Position numbers and translations under genes: made by a program. The notes beneath the pieces were generated by a model, which saw nothing but the letters and a program-made list of their open reading frames with translations, ran no database searches and had not been told where the DNA came from. A stretch of 64,000 bases of DNA from Kitasatospora sp. NBC_00458 (lineage in GTDB: Bacteria > Actinomycetota > Actinomycetes > Streptomycetales > Streptomycetaceae): contig NZ_CP107904.1 in assembly GCF_036013975.1 (NCBI RefSeq), positions 2,728,001 to 2,792,000 of the forward strand, given 5' to 3'. This document shows, in pieces, positions 53,135 through 63,141 of this stretch; the stretch's first letter is position 1, and each line of letters opens with the position of its first letter.

Positions 53135-54808
53135 TCAGGCGCCCGCGGCCGCGGCCTTCCGGTCCGGACCGCCCTGGGCGGGGAGCTGCTTCCCGTCGGC
53201 CGCCGCGGCGCCCGGACCGCCCGGACCGCCCGGACCGCCCGGCGCGCCGGGGGCTCCCGGACCGCCGGCCGGCACCCGGCCGGGCAGCAGGAACCAGGCC
53301 AGCAGGGCCCCGACGGCTATGATCCCGGCGGAGAGCCCGGCCACCACGTGCATGGCGTGGATGAAGGCGTCGTCGGCCGGGCCGACCAGGGCCCGGCCCT
53401 GCTCCCCGAGCCTCCCGGCGACGGCCAGGGTGGCCTCCAGCGACTCGCCCGCCTTGGCCCGCAGCTCCTCGGTGGGCAGCTGCGCCAGCTGGTCGGACAT
53501 GCCGTCGCGGTAGACGGTGGAGAGCACCGCGCCGAGCACCGCGACTCCGAGCGAGCCGCCGACCTGGCGGAAGGTGTTGTTGACCGCCGAGCCGGCCCCG
53601 GCCTTCTCGCGCGGCAGCGAGCCCATGATCGCGACGGTGACCGGCGGCATGACGTGGGCCATGCCGGTGCCCATCAGCAGGCCGAGCACGATCAGCACCC
53701 AGATCGGGGTGGTGGCCCCCAGCAGCAGGTAGCCGAGAAAGCCGGCCGCCATCAGGGCCATGCCCCCGGAGCAGGTGGCGCGGACGCCGAACCGGTCGAC
53801 GACGAGCCGGGCCCGCGGGGCGAACAGCAGCTGGGCGACGGCCAGCGGCAGCATCAGCAGACCGGCCTGCAGGGCGCTGTAGTCGCGCACGCTCTGGATG
53901 TAGAAGACGCCGAAGAAGGAGACGCCCATCAGGGCGAAGAAGACCACGCCGACGACGACCACCGAGGCGCTGAAGACCTTGTCGCGGAACCAGGTGACGT
54001 CCAGCGCGGGGTGTGCGGTGCGGCTCTCGAAGATCACGAAGGCGGCCAGTGCCACCACGCCGACCAGGACCGGCCCCCAGGCCTCGACGGCGGTGAAGTC
54101 GGCCAGCTCGCCGCCCTTGATGATGCCGTAGATCAGCGCCACCAGGCCGATGATGGAGAGCAGCACGCCGACCGGGTCGAGCCGGCCCGGGTTCGGGTCC
54201 TTGGACTCGGGGACGAGCAGCACCATCGCGATGATGGCGACGATCACGATCGGCACGTTGATCAGGAAGACCGAGCCCCACCAGAAGTGCTCGATCAGCA
54301 GGCCGCCGGTGATCGGGCCGATGGCTATGGCCAGGCCGACGGCGCCGGCCCAGATGCCGATCGCCTTGGGCTGCTCGGAACGCTCGAAGACGTTCATGAC
54401 GATGGCCAGCGTGGCGGGCATCGCCAGGGCGCCGCCGACGCCCATCACCGCGCGGTAGCCGATGAGTTCGCCCGGCGTGCTGGCCAGCGCGGAGAGCAGC
54501 GAGGAGACCCCGAAGACCGCCATTCCGGCCACCAGGGCCCGCTTGCGGCCGAAGCGGTCGCCGAGCAGGCCGGAGGTGAACAGCAGCCCGGCGAAGACCA
54601 GGGTGTACGAGTTGATCGACCATTCCAGGTCGCTCTGGCTGGCGCCGATCCCGGTGGGCGCCGGCGACGCGATGGTCTTCATCGCGACGTTGAGGATCGA
54701 GTTGTCGAGCACGACGACGAGCAGGGCGAGCACCAGGGTGCTCAGGATCGCCCAGCGCCGGCGGTGGATGGCTTCGGGCACGCGGGGTGGCGCGGCTGCG
54801 GTGGTCAT
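53135..54808 (-). CDS. DHA2-family MFS multidrug exporter (14 TMS)
   Basis: 557 aa from ATG at 54808, GGGAAG upstream. About fourteen hydrophobic helices. DHA2 features: [18 protein letters not shown] (motif with D in TM1), [13 protein letters not shown] (loop 2/3), [39 protein letters not shown] and PSVN-like [19 protein letters not shown]. It should export drugs by proton antiport (EmrB/QacA type). An unusual Gly/Pro tail occupies the last about 40 residues ([17 protein letters not shown]). The adjacent TetR gene and operator suggest induction by its substrate. Confidence 0.95.
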   Translation of the reverse strand: MTTAAAPPRVPEAIHRRRWAILSTLVLALLVVVLDNSILNVAMKTIASPAPTGIGASQSDLEWSINSYTLVFAGLLFTSGLLGDRFGRKRALVAGMAVFGVSSLLSALASTPGELIGYRAVMGVGGALAMPATLAIVMNVFERSEQPKAIGIWAGAVGLAIAIGPITGGLLIEHFWWGSVFLINVPIVIVAIIAMVLLVPESKDPNPGRLDPVGVLLSIIGLVALIYGIIKGGELADFTAVEAWGPVLVGVVALAAFVIFESRTAHPALDVTWFRDKVFSASVVVVGVVFFALMGVSFFGVFYIQSVRDYSALQAGLLMLPLAVAQLLFAPRARLVVDRFGVRATCSGGMALMAAGFLGYLLLGATTPIWVLIVLGLLMGTGMAHVMPPVTVAIMGSLPREKAGAGSAVNNTFRQVGGSLGVAVLGAVLSTVYRDGMSDQLAQLPTEELRAKAGESLEATLAVAGRLGEQGRALVGPADDAFIHAMHVVAGLSAGIIAVGALLAWFLLPGRVPAGGPGAPGAPGGPGGPGGPGAAAADGKQLPAQGGPDRKAAAAGA

Positions 54809-54863
54809 TGGTCTTCCCGTCCGTGGTACGACGTGGCACTGGCGGGTATTTCCGAGCCGCGAG

Positions 54864-54926
54864 CGTCTCGTAACCCCCCTCGGTCAGCGTAGCGCCCTTT
54901 TCGATACGAGACGAATCCGTTTCGTA
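54864..54926. promoter_or_regulatory. Operators in the DHA2 exporter promoter
   Basis: TACGAGACG (54905-54913) and CGTTTCGTA (54918-54926) form a 22-bp palindrome with one mismatch per arm. The half-site recurs as CGTCTCGTA at 54864-54872. These are probable sites of the TetR regulator. Confidence 0.6.
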
Positions 54927-55094
54927 AAGACCGGGCAAAGGTCCGCCCCCGGTTTCCCGGCGGTCCGGTGTGTCCTGGATCGCACCGTGCGGCACGCGCG
55001 CCTCTTTGCGCCCGCGCCGGGGCGTGCAAGCATGGAGGGGATCCGGGGACGCCGCACGGCGCCACGAGACGACAACCCTTCAGGAGCCTGTTCG

Positions 55095-55964
55095 ATGAAC
55101 GCTTCTTCGCCTTCGCCTGCCCAGAACCAGGCGTCGACCGCCACCCTCTACGGTGGGGTCGCCAACCGCCGCGTCACCGTCCGCGACCTCGCCACCGCCA
55201 AGCAGCGCGGCGAGAAGTGGTCGATGCTGACCGCCTACGACGCCCTCACCGCAGGCGTCTTCGACGAGGCCGGCACGCCCGTCCTGCTGGTCGGCGACTC
55301 CGCCGGCAACTGCCACCTCGGCTACGAGACCACCGTCCCGGTGACCATGGACCAGATCGTCATGCTGGCCGGCGCCGTCGTGCGCGGCACCAAGCGGGCC
55401 ATGATCGTCGCCGACCTGCCGTTCGGCTCGTACCAGGAGTCCCCCGCCCAGGCCATGCACAACGCGGTCCGCCTGATGAAGGAGGCCGGGGTCGGCGCGG
55501 TCAAGCTGGAGGGCGGCGAGCGCAGCGCCCGCGCGATCGAGCTGCTGGTCGAGGCCGGCATCCCGGTGATGGCGCACATCGGCCTCACCCCGCAGTCCGT
55601 GCACGCGCTCGGCGGCTACCCGGTCCAGGGCCGCGGCGACGAGGCGGCGCACCAACTGCTGCGCGACGCCAAGGCGGTGCAGCAGGCCGGCGCCTTCTCG
55701 GTGGTCCTGGAGGCGGTGCCCGCCGAGCTGGCCGCGCAGGTCACCGAGCAGCTCGCCGTCCCGACCGTGGGCATCGGCGCGGGCCCGGACACCGACGCCC
55801 AGGTGCTGGTCTGGACCGACATGGCCGGCATGACGGCGGGCCGGGTGCCCAAGTTCGTCAAGCAGTACGCCAACCTGCGGGCCGTGCTCGGCGAGGCCGC
55901 CCGCGAGTTCGCCGAGGACGTGCGGGGCGGCTCCTTCCCCGCGCCGGAGCACACCTTCCACTGA
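55095..55964 (+). CDS. panB: 3-methyl-2-oxobutanoate hydroxymethyltransferase
   Basis: 289 aa from ATG at 55095, after CAGGAG. PanB motifs: [17 protein letters not shown] (about res 44-60), [61 protein letters not shown] and [18 protein letters not shown]. Known role: makes ketopantoate from ketoisovalerate and methylene-THF, first step of pantothenate synthesis. GDSA...G and EGG residues needed for metal and substrate binding are present. A perfect palindrome follows the stop. Confidence 0.97.
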   Translation: MNASSPSPAQNQASTATLYGGVANRRVTVRDLATAKQRGEKWSMLTAYDALTAGVFDEAGTPVLLVGDSAGNCHLGYETTVPVTMDQIVMLAGAVVRGTKRAMIVADLPFGSYQESPAQAMHNAVRLMKEAGVGAVKLEGGERSARAIELLVEAGIPVMAHIGLTPQSVHALGGYPVQGRGDEAAHQLLRDAKAVQQAGAFSVVLEAVPAELAAQVTEQLAVPTVGIGAGPDTDAQVLVWTDMAGMTAGRVPKFVKQYANLRAVLGEAAREFAEDVRGGSFPAPEHTFH

Positions 55965-55973
55965 CGCGGCACC

Positions 55974-56013
55974 CCGCCGTGGTGCCGTCGGCCGGCCGAC
56001 GGCACCACGGCGG
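55974..56013 (+). terminator. 20-bp perfect palindrome after panB
   Basis: 55974-55993 and 55994-56013 are exact reverse complements with no spacer. It lies 10 bases beyond the panB stop and probably ends its transcript. Confidence 0.8.
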
Positions 56014-56066
56014 CGGGCACCACGGCGGCGGACACGGCGGCGGCGGACACCCGCACCGGCCGCGCC

Positions 56067-56135
56067 GACAGCGGCGTGACAGCGAGCCGACAGCGGACCG
56101 GGCGGACGACCGGGCACTGACAGCGGGCTGACAGC
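56067..56135. repeat. GACAGC repeats upstream of the DrrA-type gene
   Basis: TGACAGCGRGCYGACAGC occurs twice (56077-56094 and 56118-56135, 16 of 18 identical, 41 bp apart), each holding two GACAGC boxes 11 bp apart, and a fifth box lies at about 56067. The regular spacing near the promoter suggests a cooperative regulator site. Confidence 0.6.
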
Positions 56136-56156
56136 CGGGCCGGGCAGCCTGAGGGC

Positions 56157-57191
56157 ATGACACGAATCGCCACCGCCCCGAACGACCGGGGGCCCGCCGC
56201 GGGAAATGCCGTCGAGGTCCGCGGCATCGTCAAGCACTTCGGCGCCACCAAGGCGCTCGACGGTGTCGACCTCAGCGTCCGCGAGGGAACCGTGCTCGGC
56301 GTGCTCGGCCCGAACGGCGCCGGCAAGACCACGCTGGTCCGCGTCCTCTCCACGCTGATCAAGCCCGACGCCGGCACCGCCTTCGTCGGCGGCTACGACG
56401 TCGTGCGCCAGCCCAAGCAGCTGCGCCGCACGATCGGCCTCACCGGCCAGTACGCCTCGGTCGACGAGCTGCTCTCCGGCTACGAGAACCTCTACCTGAT
56501 CGGCCGGCTGCTCGACCTCTCCCGCAAGGACGCCAAGGCGCGCGCCACCGAGCTGCTGGAGCGGTTCTCGCTCACCGAGGCCGCCAAGCGCGTCGCCAAG
56601 ACCTACTCCGGCGGCATGCGCCGCCGCCTCGACCTGGCCGCCTCCATGATCGGCCGCCCCCGGGTGCTCTACCTGGACGAGCCCACCACCGGCCTGGACC
56701 CGCGCACCCGCAACGAGGTCTGGGACGAGGTGCAGCGGATGGTCGCCGAGGGCGCCACCGTGCTGCTCACCACCCAGTACATGGAGGAGGCCGAGCAGCT
56801 CGCCCAGGAGCTGACCGTCATCGACCGCGGCCGGGTGATCGCCAGCGGCGGCGTGGCCGAGCTCAAGGCCAAGGTCGGCGGCCAGACCCTCCAGGTCCGC
56901 CCGACGCACCCGGCCGAGCTCCCCGAGATGGCCCGCTGCCTGCACGACACCGGTATCGCGACGGCCACCTTCTCCGCCGACACCGGCCTGCTCTCGGTGC
57001 CCCTCACCTCGGACGACCAGCTGACCGCCGTGGTCGGCGTCCTCGGCACCCGCGGCTTCGGCATAGCCGGCATCGACACCAAGGTGCCCAGCCTCGACGA
57101 GGTCTTCCTCACCATCACCGGCAAGCCCGCGGACGCCGCGGACCTCACGGACACCGCCGCCCCCAGCCTCGCCAAGGAGCCCGTCGCATGA
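56157..57191 (+). CDS. DrrA-type ABC exporter ATP-binding protein
   Basis: 344 aa from ATG at 56157 (CAGCCT plus six bases upstream, so probably leaderless). Nucleotide-binding domain: Walker A LGPNGAGKTTLV (about res 53), Q-loop TIGLTGQYAS, signature SGGMRRRLDLA (about 151), Walker B VLYLDEPTTGLD, and H-loop region TTQYMEEAEQLA. Its Drr-type C-terminal domain continues to about 330. The stop overlaps the next gene by ATGA. DrrA/DrrB exporters confer self-resistance to antibiotics; the substrate here is not known. Confidence 0.95.
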   Translation: MTRIATAPNDRGPAAGNAVEVRGIVKHFGATKALDGVDLSVREGTVLGVLGPNGAGKTTLVRVLSTLIKPDAGTAFVGGYDVVRQPKQLRRTIGLTGQYASVDELLSGYENLYLIGRLLDLSRKDAKARATELLERFSLTEAAKRVAKTYSGGMRRRLDLAASMIGRPRVLYLDEPTTGLDPRTRNEVWDEVQRMVAEGATVLLTTQYMEEAEQLAQELTVIDRGRVIASGGVAELKAKVGGQTLQVRPTHPAELPEMARCLHDTGIATATFSADTGLLSVPLTSDDQLTAVVGVLGTRGFGIAGIDTKVPSLDEVFLTITGKPADAADLTDTAAPSLAKEPVA

Positions 57192-58018
57192 CCACCGCCA
57201 CGCTCACCCCGACCCCGGGCGCCCGGACGACGGCGGCCGAGGACGGCCGGATCGGTCTGGGGGCCAACCTCCGCCACGTCGGCGCGCTGACCCGCCGCAA
57301 CCTGATGCGGATCAAGGCCGACCCGGAGTCGATGTTCGACGCGGTGCTGATGCCGATCATCTTCACCGTGCTGTTCGTCTACGTCTTCGGCGGCGCCGTC
57401 TCCGGCGACCAGGACGCCTACAAGCAGTACATGATCCCCGGTCTGATGGGCCAGACCGGCCTGACCCTGGCGATGGCCGTCGGCACCGGGCTGAACAGCG
57501 ACTTCCAGACCGGGGTGATGGACCGGTTCCGCACCCTGCCGATCGGCCGGGCCTCGGTCCTGCTCTCCAAGATCGGCGCGGAGACCTGCCGCGCGCTGCT
57601 CTCCTTCGCCATCATGATCGTCTTCTCGCTCTGCATCGGCTTCGACCTGAACGGCGGCCTGCTGCCCACGCTGGCCGCGGTCGGGCTCTCGCTGCTCTTC
57701 GGCATGTCGATCGTGTGGATCTCGATGCTGCTGGGCATGTCGCTGCGCAGCGCCCAGGCCGTCCAGGGGGTCTCCATGCTGGTCCTGATGCCGATGCAGT
57801 TCGGCAGCTCGATCTTCGCCCCGGTCGACACCATGCCGGGCTGGCTCCAGTCCTTCACCAAGGTGAACCCGCTCTCGGCCCTGGCCGACGCCTGCCGGGG
57901 CCTGATGAACGGCGAGGGCGCGGTGGCGCACCCGGTGCTCATCGTGCTGGCCTGGTCGATCGGCATCACCGCGGTCTTCGCACCGCTCGCGGTCGCCCGG
58001 TTCCGCAAGCGGACCTGA
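57188..58018 (+). CDS. DrrB-type ABC-2 exporter permease
   Basis: 276 aa; ATG at 57188 overlaps the TGA of the ATPase gene (4 bp). Six hydrophobic segments with the ABC-2 motif (ALTRRNLMRIKADPESMFDAV, MIPGLMGQTGLTLAMAVGTGL, GVMDRFRTLPIGRASVLLSK, and STPVGAM-like MPMQFGSSIFAPVDTMPGWL). Partner of the upstream ATPase. Confidence 0.95.
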   Translation: MTTATLTPTPGARTTAAEDGRIGLGANLRHVGALTRRNLMRIKADPESMFDAVLMPIIFTVLFVYVFGGAVSGDQDAYKQYMIPGLMGQTGLTLAMAVGTGLNSDFQTGVMDRFRTLPIGRASVLLSKIGAETCRALLSFAIMIVFSLCIGFDLNGGLLPTLAAVGLSLLFGMSIVWISMLLGMSLRSAQAVQGVSMLVLMPMQFGSSIFAPVDTMPGWLQSFTKVNPLSALADACRGLMNGEGAVAHPVLIVLAWSIGITAVFAPLAVARFRKRT

Positions 58019-58121
58019 GCGACGGGCAGCGGCCTGAGCCGCGACCCGCACGGCCGCCCGAGCGGCCACCCGCCGGCCGGGGACACCCGAGGGGAGTGCC
58101 CCGGGTCGGCGCCACGGAACG

Positions 58122-58170
58122 GGCCGGCCGGCCCGGGGGCGACGGGACGGACCCCCCGGGCCGGCCGGCC
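58122..58170. terminator. Bidirectional 18-bp hairpin
   Basis: 58122-58139 and 58153-58170 pair perfectly around a 13-nt loop, between the convergent stops of the exporter (58018) and the SARP gene (58200). Confidence 0.75.
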
Positions 58171-58199
58171 GATCGAGCCGGTCGGTCCGGTCGGTCGGA

Positions 58200-61100
58200 T
58201 CAGCCGACCGGACCGGCCGGCGAACCGCTCACCAGGTCGAGCAGCTCGCCGGTCTCCGTCGCCGACAGCCCGCTGCCCTCGGCGAGCGCCGCCTCGAAGG
58301 CCTCGTCACCGAGCAGCCCGCGCAGGCTCTGCTCCGCACGCTCCCGCTCCGTCCGGTCCAGGTAGCCGCCCTTCGGCCCGATCAGCCCGGCGTGCGCACC
58401 GAGCAGCATCGTGGCCCGGCGGGCGACCGCCCGGTCCCCGTCGCGCCGGGCGAACGCGTCCAGCACCCCGATCACCGACGGCACCAGCATCACCGACATC
58501 TGCTCGACGAAGCCCGTCGCGCGCTCCTGCACCGCCCGGAGCAGCCGGCGCCCCTCCTGGACCAGCTCCAGCCCCCGCTCCGGATCCCCGGCGAGGGCGG
58601 TGATCCCGCCCCGGGTGACGGACAGCATCCCGCCCATCACGTCCGGGGCGAACAGGCCGAGCCTGGTCCAGCTGAGCTGGTCGAGCTCGGCCAGCGCCTC
58701 CTCGTAGGCGCCCCGCTGGGCGGCGAGGCCGCAGAGCATCAAGCGCCCGAACAGCAGCGCGCCGTTCGCCGCCTGGTTCTGCCCCGGCTCGACCCCGGCC
58801 AGCGTCTCCCGGATCAGCCGCTCCCCCTCGGCCGGGTCGCTGCCCAGCAGTGCCGACCCCAGGTGCACCCGGAGCATCGGCACCTCCTGCGGCGCTCCCA
58901 GCTCCTCGGCCAGCCCGATCGCCCGCCGGTACGCCTCGGCCGCCTCCTCCGAGCGGCCCTGGTTGGCCAGCGACTCGCCGCGCGCGGCCAGCGCCTGGGA
59001 CATCCCCCACCGGTCGCCGGACTGGCGGAACAGCTCCAGCGACTCCTCGCCGTCCCGGATGCTCTGGTCGGCACCGCCCGGCCAGTCGTTCATCATCTTG
59101 GCCCGGATCTGCAGGATGAACGCCAGGTCGCCGGCCGCGCCGTGCACCCGGCAGCCCTCGACGGCCTCGTCCAGCATCGCCTTCATCCCGCTGAGCTCGC
59201 CGACCAGGAAGGCCCCGAAGACCCGCATCAGACCCGGGAAGCGGTAGGACTGCGGCAGGTCCGGGGTGTAGGCCTCGGTGATCAGGCGGGCGGTGGCGAT
59301 CGCCACCGGATCGGCGAGCACGTCCAGGTTCGCCTCGAACAGGCTGACCAGCCGGTAGATGATGATCGCCCGGCGCGCCTCGGCGACGGCCGCCTCGGGC
59401 ATCGGCTGCCGGTACTCCAGCACCCTCAGCTCCAGCGGGGCCGGCGGCGGGGCCCCCGGCGCGAACGGGTCCGGCCCGAGCGCCAGCACCGCGTCGTACC
59501 AGCCCCGGGCCTCCAGGCTGAAGCCTCGCAGCGACCAGTACCAGCTCATGCCCAGGGCCAGGACCAGCGCCTCGGCCTCGTCCCGCAGGTCGACGGCCCG
59601 GCGCAGCGCCGCGCGGATGTTGTCGTGCTCCCGCTCCAGCACGGTCAGCCAGTACGGCTGCTCCGGGCCGTGGATGCTCAGGTCGGCGACCCGGACCAGC
59701 TCGCGGAAGTGGGCGACGTGGCGGCGCTCGGTCGTCTCCGCCTCCCCCGCCTCGGCGAGCCGCTCGACCGCGTACTCGTGGATGGTCTCCAGCATCCGGT
59801 AGCGCGGCGGGCCGTCCCGGCCGAGGTCGGCGACCAGCAGCGACTTGTCGACCAGCGACAGCAGCAGGTCGGCGAACTCCTCGCGGGGCACCTCGGTGTC
59901 GTCCGAGCAGACCGCCTCGGCGTCCTCCAGGGTCCAGCCGCCGGCGAACACCGCGAGCCGGCGCAGCACCGCGCGTTCGCGCTTGCCGAGCAGGTCCCAG
60001 CTCCAGTCGACCACCGCGCGCAGCGTCTGCTGGCGCGGCAGCAGGGTGCGGCTCCCGGCGGTGAGCAGCGCGAACCGGCCGTCCAGCCGGTCGGCGATCT
60101 GCCGGGCCGTCATCACCCGCAGCCGGGCGGCGGCCAGTTCGATGGCGAGCGGCAGACCGTCCAGGCGCCGGCAGATCTCGGCGCAGGCCTCCGGCTCGCT
60201 CCGCGGGTCGAAGCCGGGGCGGGCGGCGGCCGCCCGCTCGGCCAGCAGCCGCAGCGCCACCGGGTCGGGCAGCGGCTCGACCGGCAGGACCGTCTCGCCG
60301 GGCACGCCGAGCGGCTCGCGGCTGGTGGCCAGCACGGTCAGGCCGGGGCACTCGGTGAGCAGGGTGTCGGCGAGGTCGGCGGCGGCCTGGATCAGGTGCT
60401 CGCAGTTGTCCAGGACCAGCAGCATCCGGCGGCGGCCGCAGTGCTCGACGAGCCGGCGCACCGGGTCGTCGCCGCGGGGCTCGATCACCTCCGCGACCAT
60501 GCTGCCGGTGGTGTGCAGGACGGTCTCCCGCAGGCCGAGCGCCGAGACCACCGCGCCCGGCACCGCGCCCGGGCGCTCCACCGGGGCGAGCTCGGCCAGC
60601 CAGACGCCGTCCGGCCAGTGCCCGGTGGCCTGTTCGCCGCGGCCGGCCTCGACCGAGAGGCGGGTCTTGCCGGAGCCGCCGGGGCCGGTCAGGGTGACCA
60701 GCCGGCTGACCGACAGCGCCGCGCGCAGGGCGGCGAGGTCGCTCTCGCGGCCGACGAAGCTGGTGAGCCGGCCCCGCAGGTTGCCCGCGCCGCGGGCCGG
60801 CGGCGCCGGTTCGGGCACCGGTCCGGCGGCGGGAGCGGAGCCGGGCGCCGCGGCGGAGCCGGCTCTCCCGGCGCCGGAGGCGGGAGCCGCGCCCGCGGCG
60901 GGCCCGCGGGCCGGCTGGTCACCCGCGTCCGCCGGGGCCAGCAGCTCCGCGTAGAGGGACTGCAGCCGGCGGCCCGGGTCGACACCGAGCTCGTCCGCGA
61001 GGAGGCGCCGGGTGCGCTCGTAGTGGCGCAGCGCCTCGGCGGTCCGGCCGCTCTCGTGCAGCGCCCGCACCATCAGGTACTGGACCGGCTCGTCCAGCGG

Positions 61101-61643
61101 CTGCTGTTCGGCGAGCTCGGCGAGCTCGGCGACCAGCTCGGCGGCCCGGCCGAGGCCGAGGTCGGCGGTGATCCGGTGCCGGCGGGCCTCGTCGCGCTGC
61201 GCCTCCAGCCGGGTGGCCGGGCCGCTGCGGTCGGGCAGGTCGGCGAGGGCCGGGCCGCGCCAGAGCGCCAGGGCCGCCCGCAGCCGTTCGGCGGCCGACA
61301 CGTGGTCGCCCTGCTCCAGGGCGCCTCGCCCCTCTCCGGCCAGCCGCTGGAACTCGGCGAGGTCGGTGTCCGGGTCGGTCAGCCAGTACCCGGCGGGGCC
61401 GGAGCCGACCTGGTCGCGGCCGATGGTCCGGCGCAGCCGGCCGACCAGGGTCTGCAGCGCGGCCGAGGAGTCCTGCGGCGGCTCGGCCTCCCACACCTCG
61501 TCCACCAGGAGGTCGGCCGGGACCGGTCGCCCCTGCCGCAGGGCCAGCGCGGCGAGCAGCGCCCGCAGCCGGGCGCCGCCGAGTGGAACCGGGGTGCCGT
61601 CGTCGTGGTGGACCGTGGTGGTGCCGAGGATGCCGTAGTGCAC
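58200..61643 (-). CDS. AfsR-like SARP regulator (BTAD, NB-ARC, TPR)
   Basis: 1147 aa from GTG at 61643; CAGAAT sits six bases upstream and no Shine-Dalgarno sequence is present, so it is probably leaderless. Domains: OmpR-type winged HTH (HYGILGTTTVHHDDG, ADLLVDEVWEAEPPQ, res 1-90), BTAD (AEFQRLAGEGRGALEQGD to RLQSLYAELLAP, about 95-240), an Ala/Pro linker, an NTPase with Walker A TGPGGSGKTRLSVE (about 320), LLVLDNCEHL (Walker B) and LPLAIELAAARL, then TPR-like helices to the end. Known relatives such as AfsR activate secondary metabolism in response to kinase or ligand signals. No biosynthetic cluster is visible nearby. Confidence 0.93.
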   Translation of the reverse strand: MHYGILGTTTVHHDDGTPVPLGGARLRALLAALALRQGRPVPADLLVDEVWEAEPPQDSSAALQTLVGRLRRTIGRDQVGSGPAGYWLTDPDTDLAEFQRLAGEGRGALEQGDHVSAAERLRAALALWRGPALADLPDRSGPATRLEAQRDEARRHRITADLGLGRAAELVAELAELAEQQPLDEPVQYLMVRALHESGRTAEALRHYERTRRLLADELGVDPGRRLQSLYAELLAPADAGDQPARGPAAGAAPASGAGRAGSAAAPGSAPAAGPVPEPAPPARGAGNLRGRLTSFVGRESDLAALRAALSVSRLVTLTGPGGSGKTRLSVEAGRGEQATGHWPDGVWLAELAPVERPGAVPGAVVSALGLRETVLHTTGSMVAEVIEPRGDDPVRRLVEHCGRRRMLLVLDNCEHLIQAAADLADTLLTECPGLTVLATSREPLGVPGETVLPVEPLPDPVALRLLAERAAAARPGFDPRSEPEACAEICRRLDGLPLAIELAAARLRVMTARQIADRLDGRFALLTAGSRTLLPRQQTLRAVVDWSWDLLGKRERAVLRRLAVFAGGWTLEDAEAVCSDDTEVPREEFADLLLSLVDKSLLVADLGRDGPPRYRMLETIHEYAVERLAEAGEAETTERRHVAHFRELVRVADLSIHGPEQPYWLTVLEREHDNIRAALRRAVDLRDEAEALVLALGMSWYWSLRGFSLEARGWYDAVLALGPDPFAPGAPPPAPLELRVLEYRQPMPEAAVAEARRAIIIYRLVSLFEANLDVLADPVAIATARLITEAYTPDLPQSYRFPGLMRVFGAFLVGELSGMKAMLDEAVEGCRVHGAAGDLAFILQIRAKMMNDWPGGADQSIRDGEESLELFRQSGDRWGMSQALAARGESLANQGRSEEAAEAYRRAIGLAEELGAPQEVPMLRVHLGSALLGSDPAEGERLIRETLAGVEPGQNQAANGALLFGRLMLCGLAAQRGAYEEALAELDQLSWTRLGLFAPDVMGGMLSVTRGGITALAGDPERGLELVQEGRRLLRAVQERATGFVEQMSVMLVPSVIGVLDAFARRDGDRAVARRATMLLGAHAGLIGPKGGYLDRTERERAEQSLRGLLGDEAFEAALAEGSGLSATETGELLDLVSGSPAGPVG

Positions 61644-61649
61644 CGGACC

Positions 61650-61655
61650 ATTCTG
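61650..61655 (-). promoter_or_regulatory. -10 element of the SARP gene
   Basis: CAGAAT on the minus strand, exactly six bases before the GTG at 61643; it supports that start over the upstream ATG at 61682. Confidence 0.45.
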
Positions 61656-61889
61656 GTCGATCGGCGCGGCGCCCACGCACATTTGTCCGGGACCGTCCCG
61701 CCGCCGCTCCCCCACCGGAACCGGGCGCGGGCCGCCGGAACCCGGCACCGGGCCGCCGGAACCCGGCGCGGGGCTCCGTACGTTCACCCGGAACGGCTTG
61801 TCCGGTGGCGGGCAGGCCCGGCATGATCGACCCTCGCCCGCATTCCGGACCCGTACACACCGTTCCCAGACTCCCGGAGCTCCCACGCC

Positions 61890-62705
61890 ATGACCTTCGC
61901 CGCCACGCAGCGCTCACGCAGCGAGGACCGCCGGATCAGCCCGGTGTTCTGGGTGCTGCTCGCGATCCTCGTCACCTCCGGCTGGGCGGTCTCCCAGGGC
62001 TACGGCAACGCCCGGTTCGGCGTCTTCCTGTTCGTGGTGGCCGGCTGGATGGTCTCGCTCTGCCTCCACGAGTACGCGCACGCGCGGACCGCGCTGCACG
62101 GCGGCGACCTCACCGTCGGCGCCAAGGGCTACCTGACCCTCAACCCGTTCAAGTACGCGAACGTGCTGCTGAGCTTCGTCCTGCCGATCGTCTTCGTGCT
62201 GCTCGGCGGCATCGGCCTGCCCGGCGGCGCGGTCTGGATCGAGCGGCACCGGATCCAGGGGCGGCTCAAGCACAGCCTGATCTCGGCCGCCGGGCCGCTG
62301 GTCAACCTGCTCGCCGCCGTGGCGCTCCTGGTCCCGGTGGGTGCCGGCTGGCTGGACGACCCCGAGGTGCACGCGTTCTGGAACGGCTACGAGCTGAACG
62401 TCTCGCCGCTGGCGCTGGCGCTGGGCTTCCTCGGCATGCTCCAGCTGAGCGCGACCCTGCTCAACCTGCTCCCGGTGCCCGGTCTGGACGGCTACGGGAT
62501 CGTCGAGCCCTGGCTGTCGCACAAGACGCGGCGGGCCATCGAGCCGTTCGCGCCGTACGGCATGCTGGCGGTCTTCGCGCTGCTCTGGCAGCCCGAGGTC
62601 AACCACTGGTTCTTCGAGGCCGTGTACGGCGTGATGGACCTGCTCGGTGTCGACCGGATCTACCCGCAGCTGGGCCGCGAGCTGTTCACGTTCTGGAAGG
62701 ACTGA
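61890..62705 (+). CDS. M50-family site-2 protease-like protein
   Basis: 271 aa from ATG at 61890, CGGAG upstream. Metalloprotease motif HEYAH in SLCLHEYAHARTALHGG (about res 58-62) and the second metal region NLLPVPGLDGYGIV (about 194-207) with the third ligand D. About six transmembrane segments. Such proteases cut within membranes and often release sigma factors. No anti-sigma gene is adjacent. It is divergent from the SARP gene by about 250 bp. Confidence 0.92.
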   Translation: MTFAATQRSRSEDRRISPVFWVLLAILVTSGWAVSQGYGNARFGVFLFVVAGWMVSLCLHEYAHARTALHGGDLTVGAKGYLTLNPFKYANVLLSFVLPIVFVLLGGIGLPGGAVWIERHRIQGRLKHSLISAAGPLVNLLAAVALLVPVGAGWLDDPEVHAFWNGYELNVSPLALALGFLGMLQLSATLLNLLPVPGLDGYGIVEPWLSHKTRRAIEPFAPYGMLAVFALLWQPEVNHWFFEAVYGVMDLLGVDRIYPQLGRELFTFWKD

Positions 62706-62755
62706 GGTCCGGGGCCGCGGGGCCGCCCTCCGCGGGGGCCGCCCCCGCCGGCGCG

Positions 62756-62959
62756 CTACGCGCCGGCGCTCTGCGCGGCCCGCTCGGCGGCGGCCCGGGA
62801 CTGCTTCTCGCGGCGCAGGTTCATCCAGAGCACGTTGCTGGCGATGCCCGCCAGCGGGAGCCAGATCAGGCCCGGCCACCAGCCCTGCACCAGGGAGACC
62901 ACGGAGGCGGCCAGCGCGAGGACGACGACGATCGAGGCGAGCAGGGACGTGCGGGGCAT
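62756..62959 (-). CDS. Small membrane protein, 67 aa
   Basis: Start ATG 62959 with TAGGAG upstream. Two hydrophobic helices (about res 5-25 and 28-46, VVVLALAASVVSLVQGWW, LIWLPLAGIASNVLWMNL) followed by a basic/Ala-rich tail (RREKQSRAAAERAAQ). It lies downstream of the F420 reductase gene on the same strand, after a terminator. No family recognised. Confidence 0.7.
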   Translation of the reverse strand: MPRTSLLASIVVVLALAASVVSLVQGWWPGLIWLPLAGIASNVLWMNLRREKQSRAAAERAAQSAGA

Positions 62960-63005
62960 GGCGGGAGGCTCCTAGGGCCGGAGGACGGACGGCCCCATTG
63001 TCGCC

Positions 63006-63040
63006 GACCTCACCCCCGGAGCGGGTCCAGGGGTGAGGTC
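63006..63040 (-). terminator. Terminator of the F420 reductase gene
   Basis: GACCTCACCCC (63006-63016) pairs perfectly with 63030-63040 around a 13-nt loop, about 100 bases beyond the stop at 63142. Confidence 0.65.
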
Positions 63041-63141
63041 GCGTCCTCCGGGACGGCGGCCCGGGGGCGGTGTCCGGCCTCCGCCGCGGACGGGGACGGC
63101 GGCGGCGGGGACGTCGGCGGCGGACGTCGTGGGGACGCCGG

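Noticed and set aside
61796-61823. TTGTCCGGTG near the M50 gene as another PafBC site
   Set aside because: It has an extra base in the first box and no correctly spaced -10.
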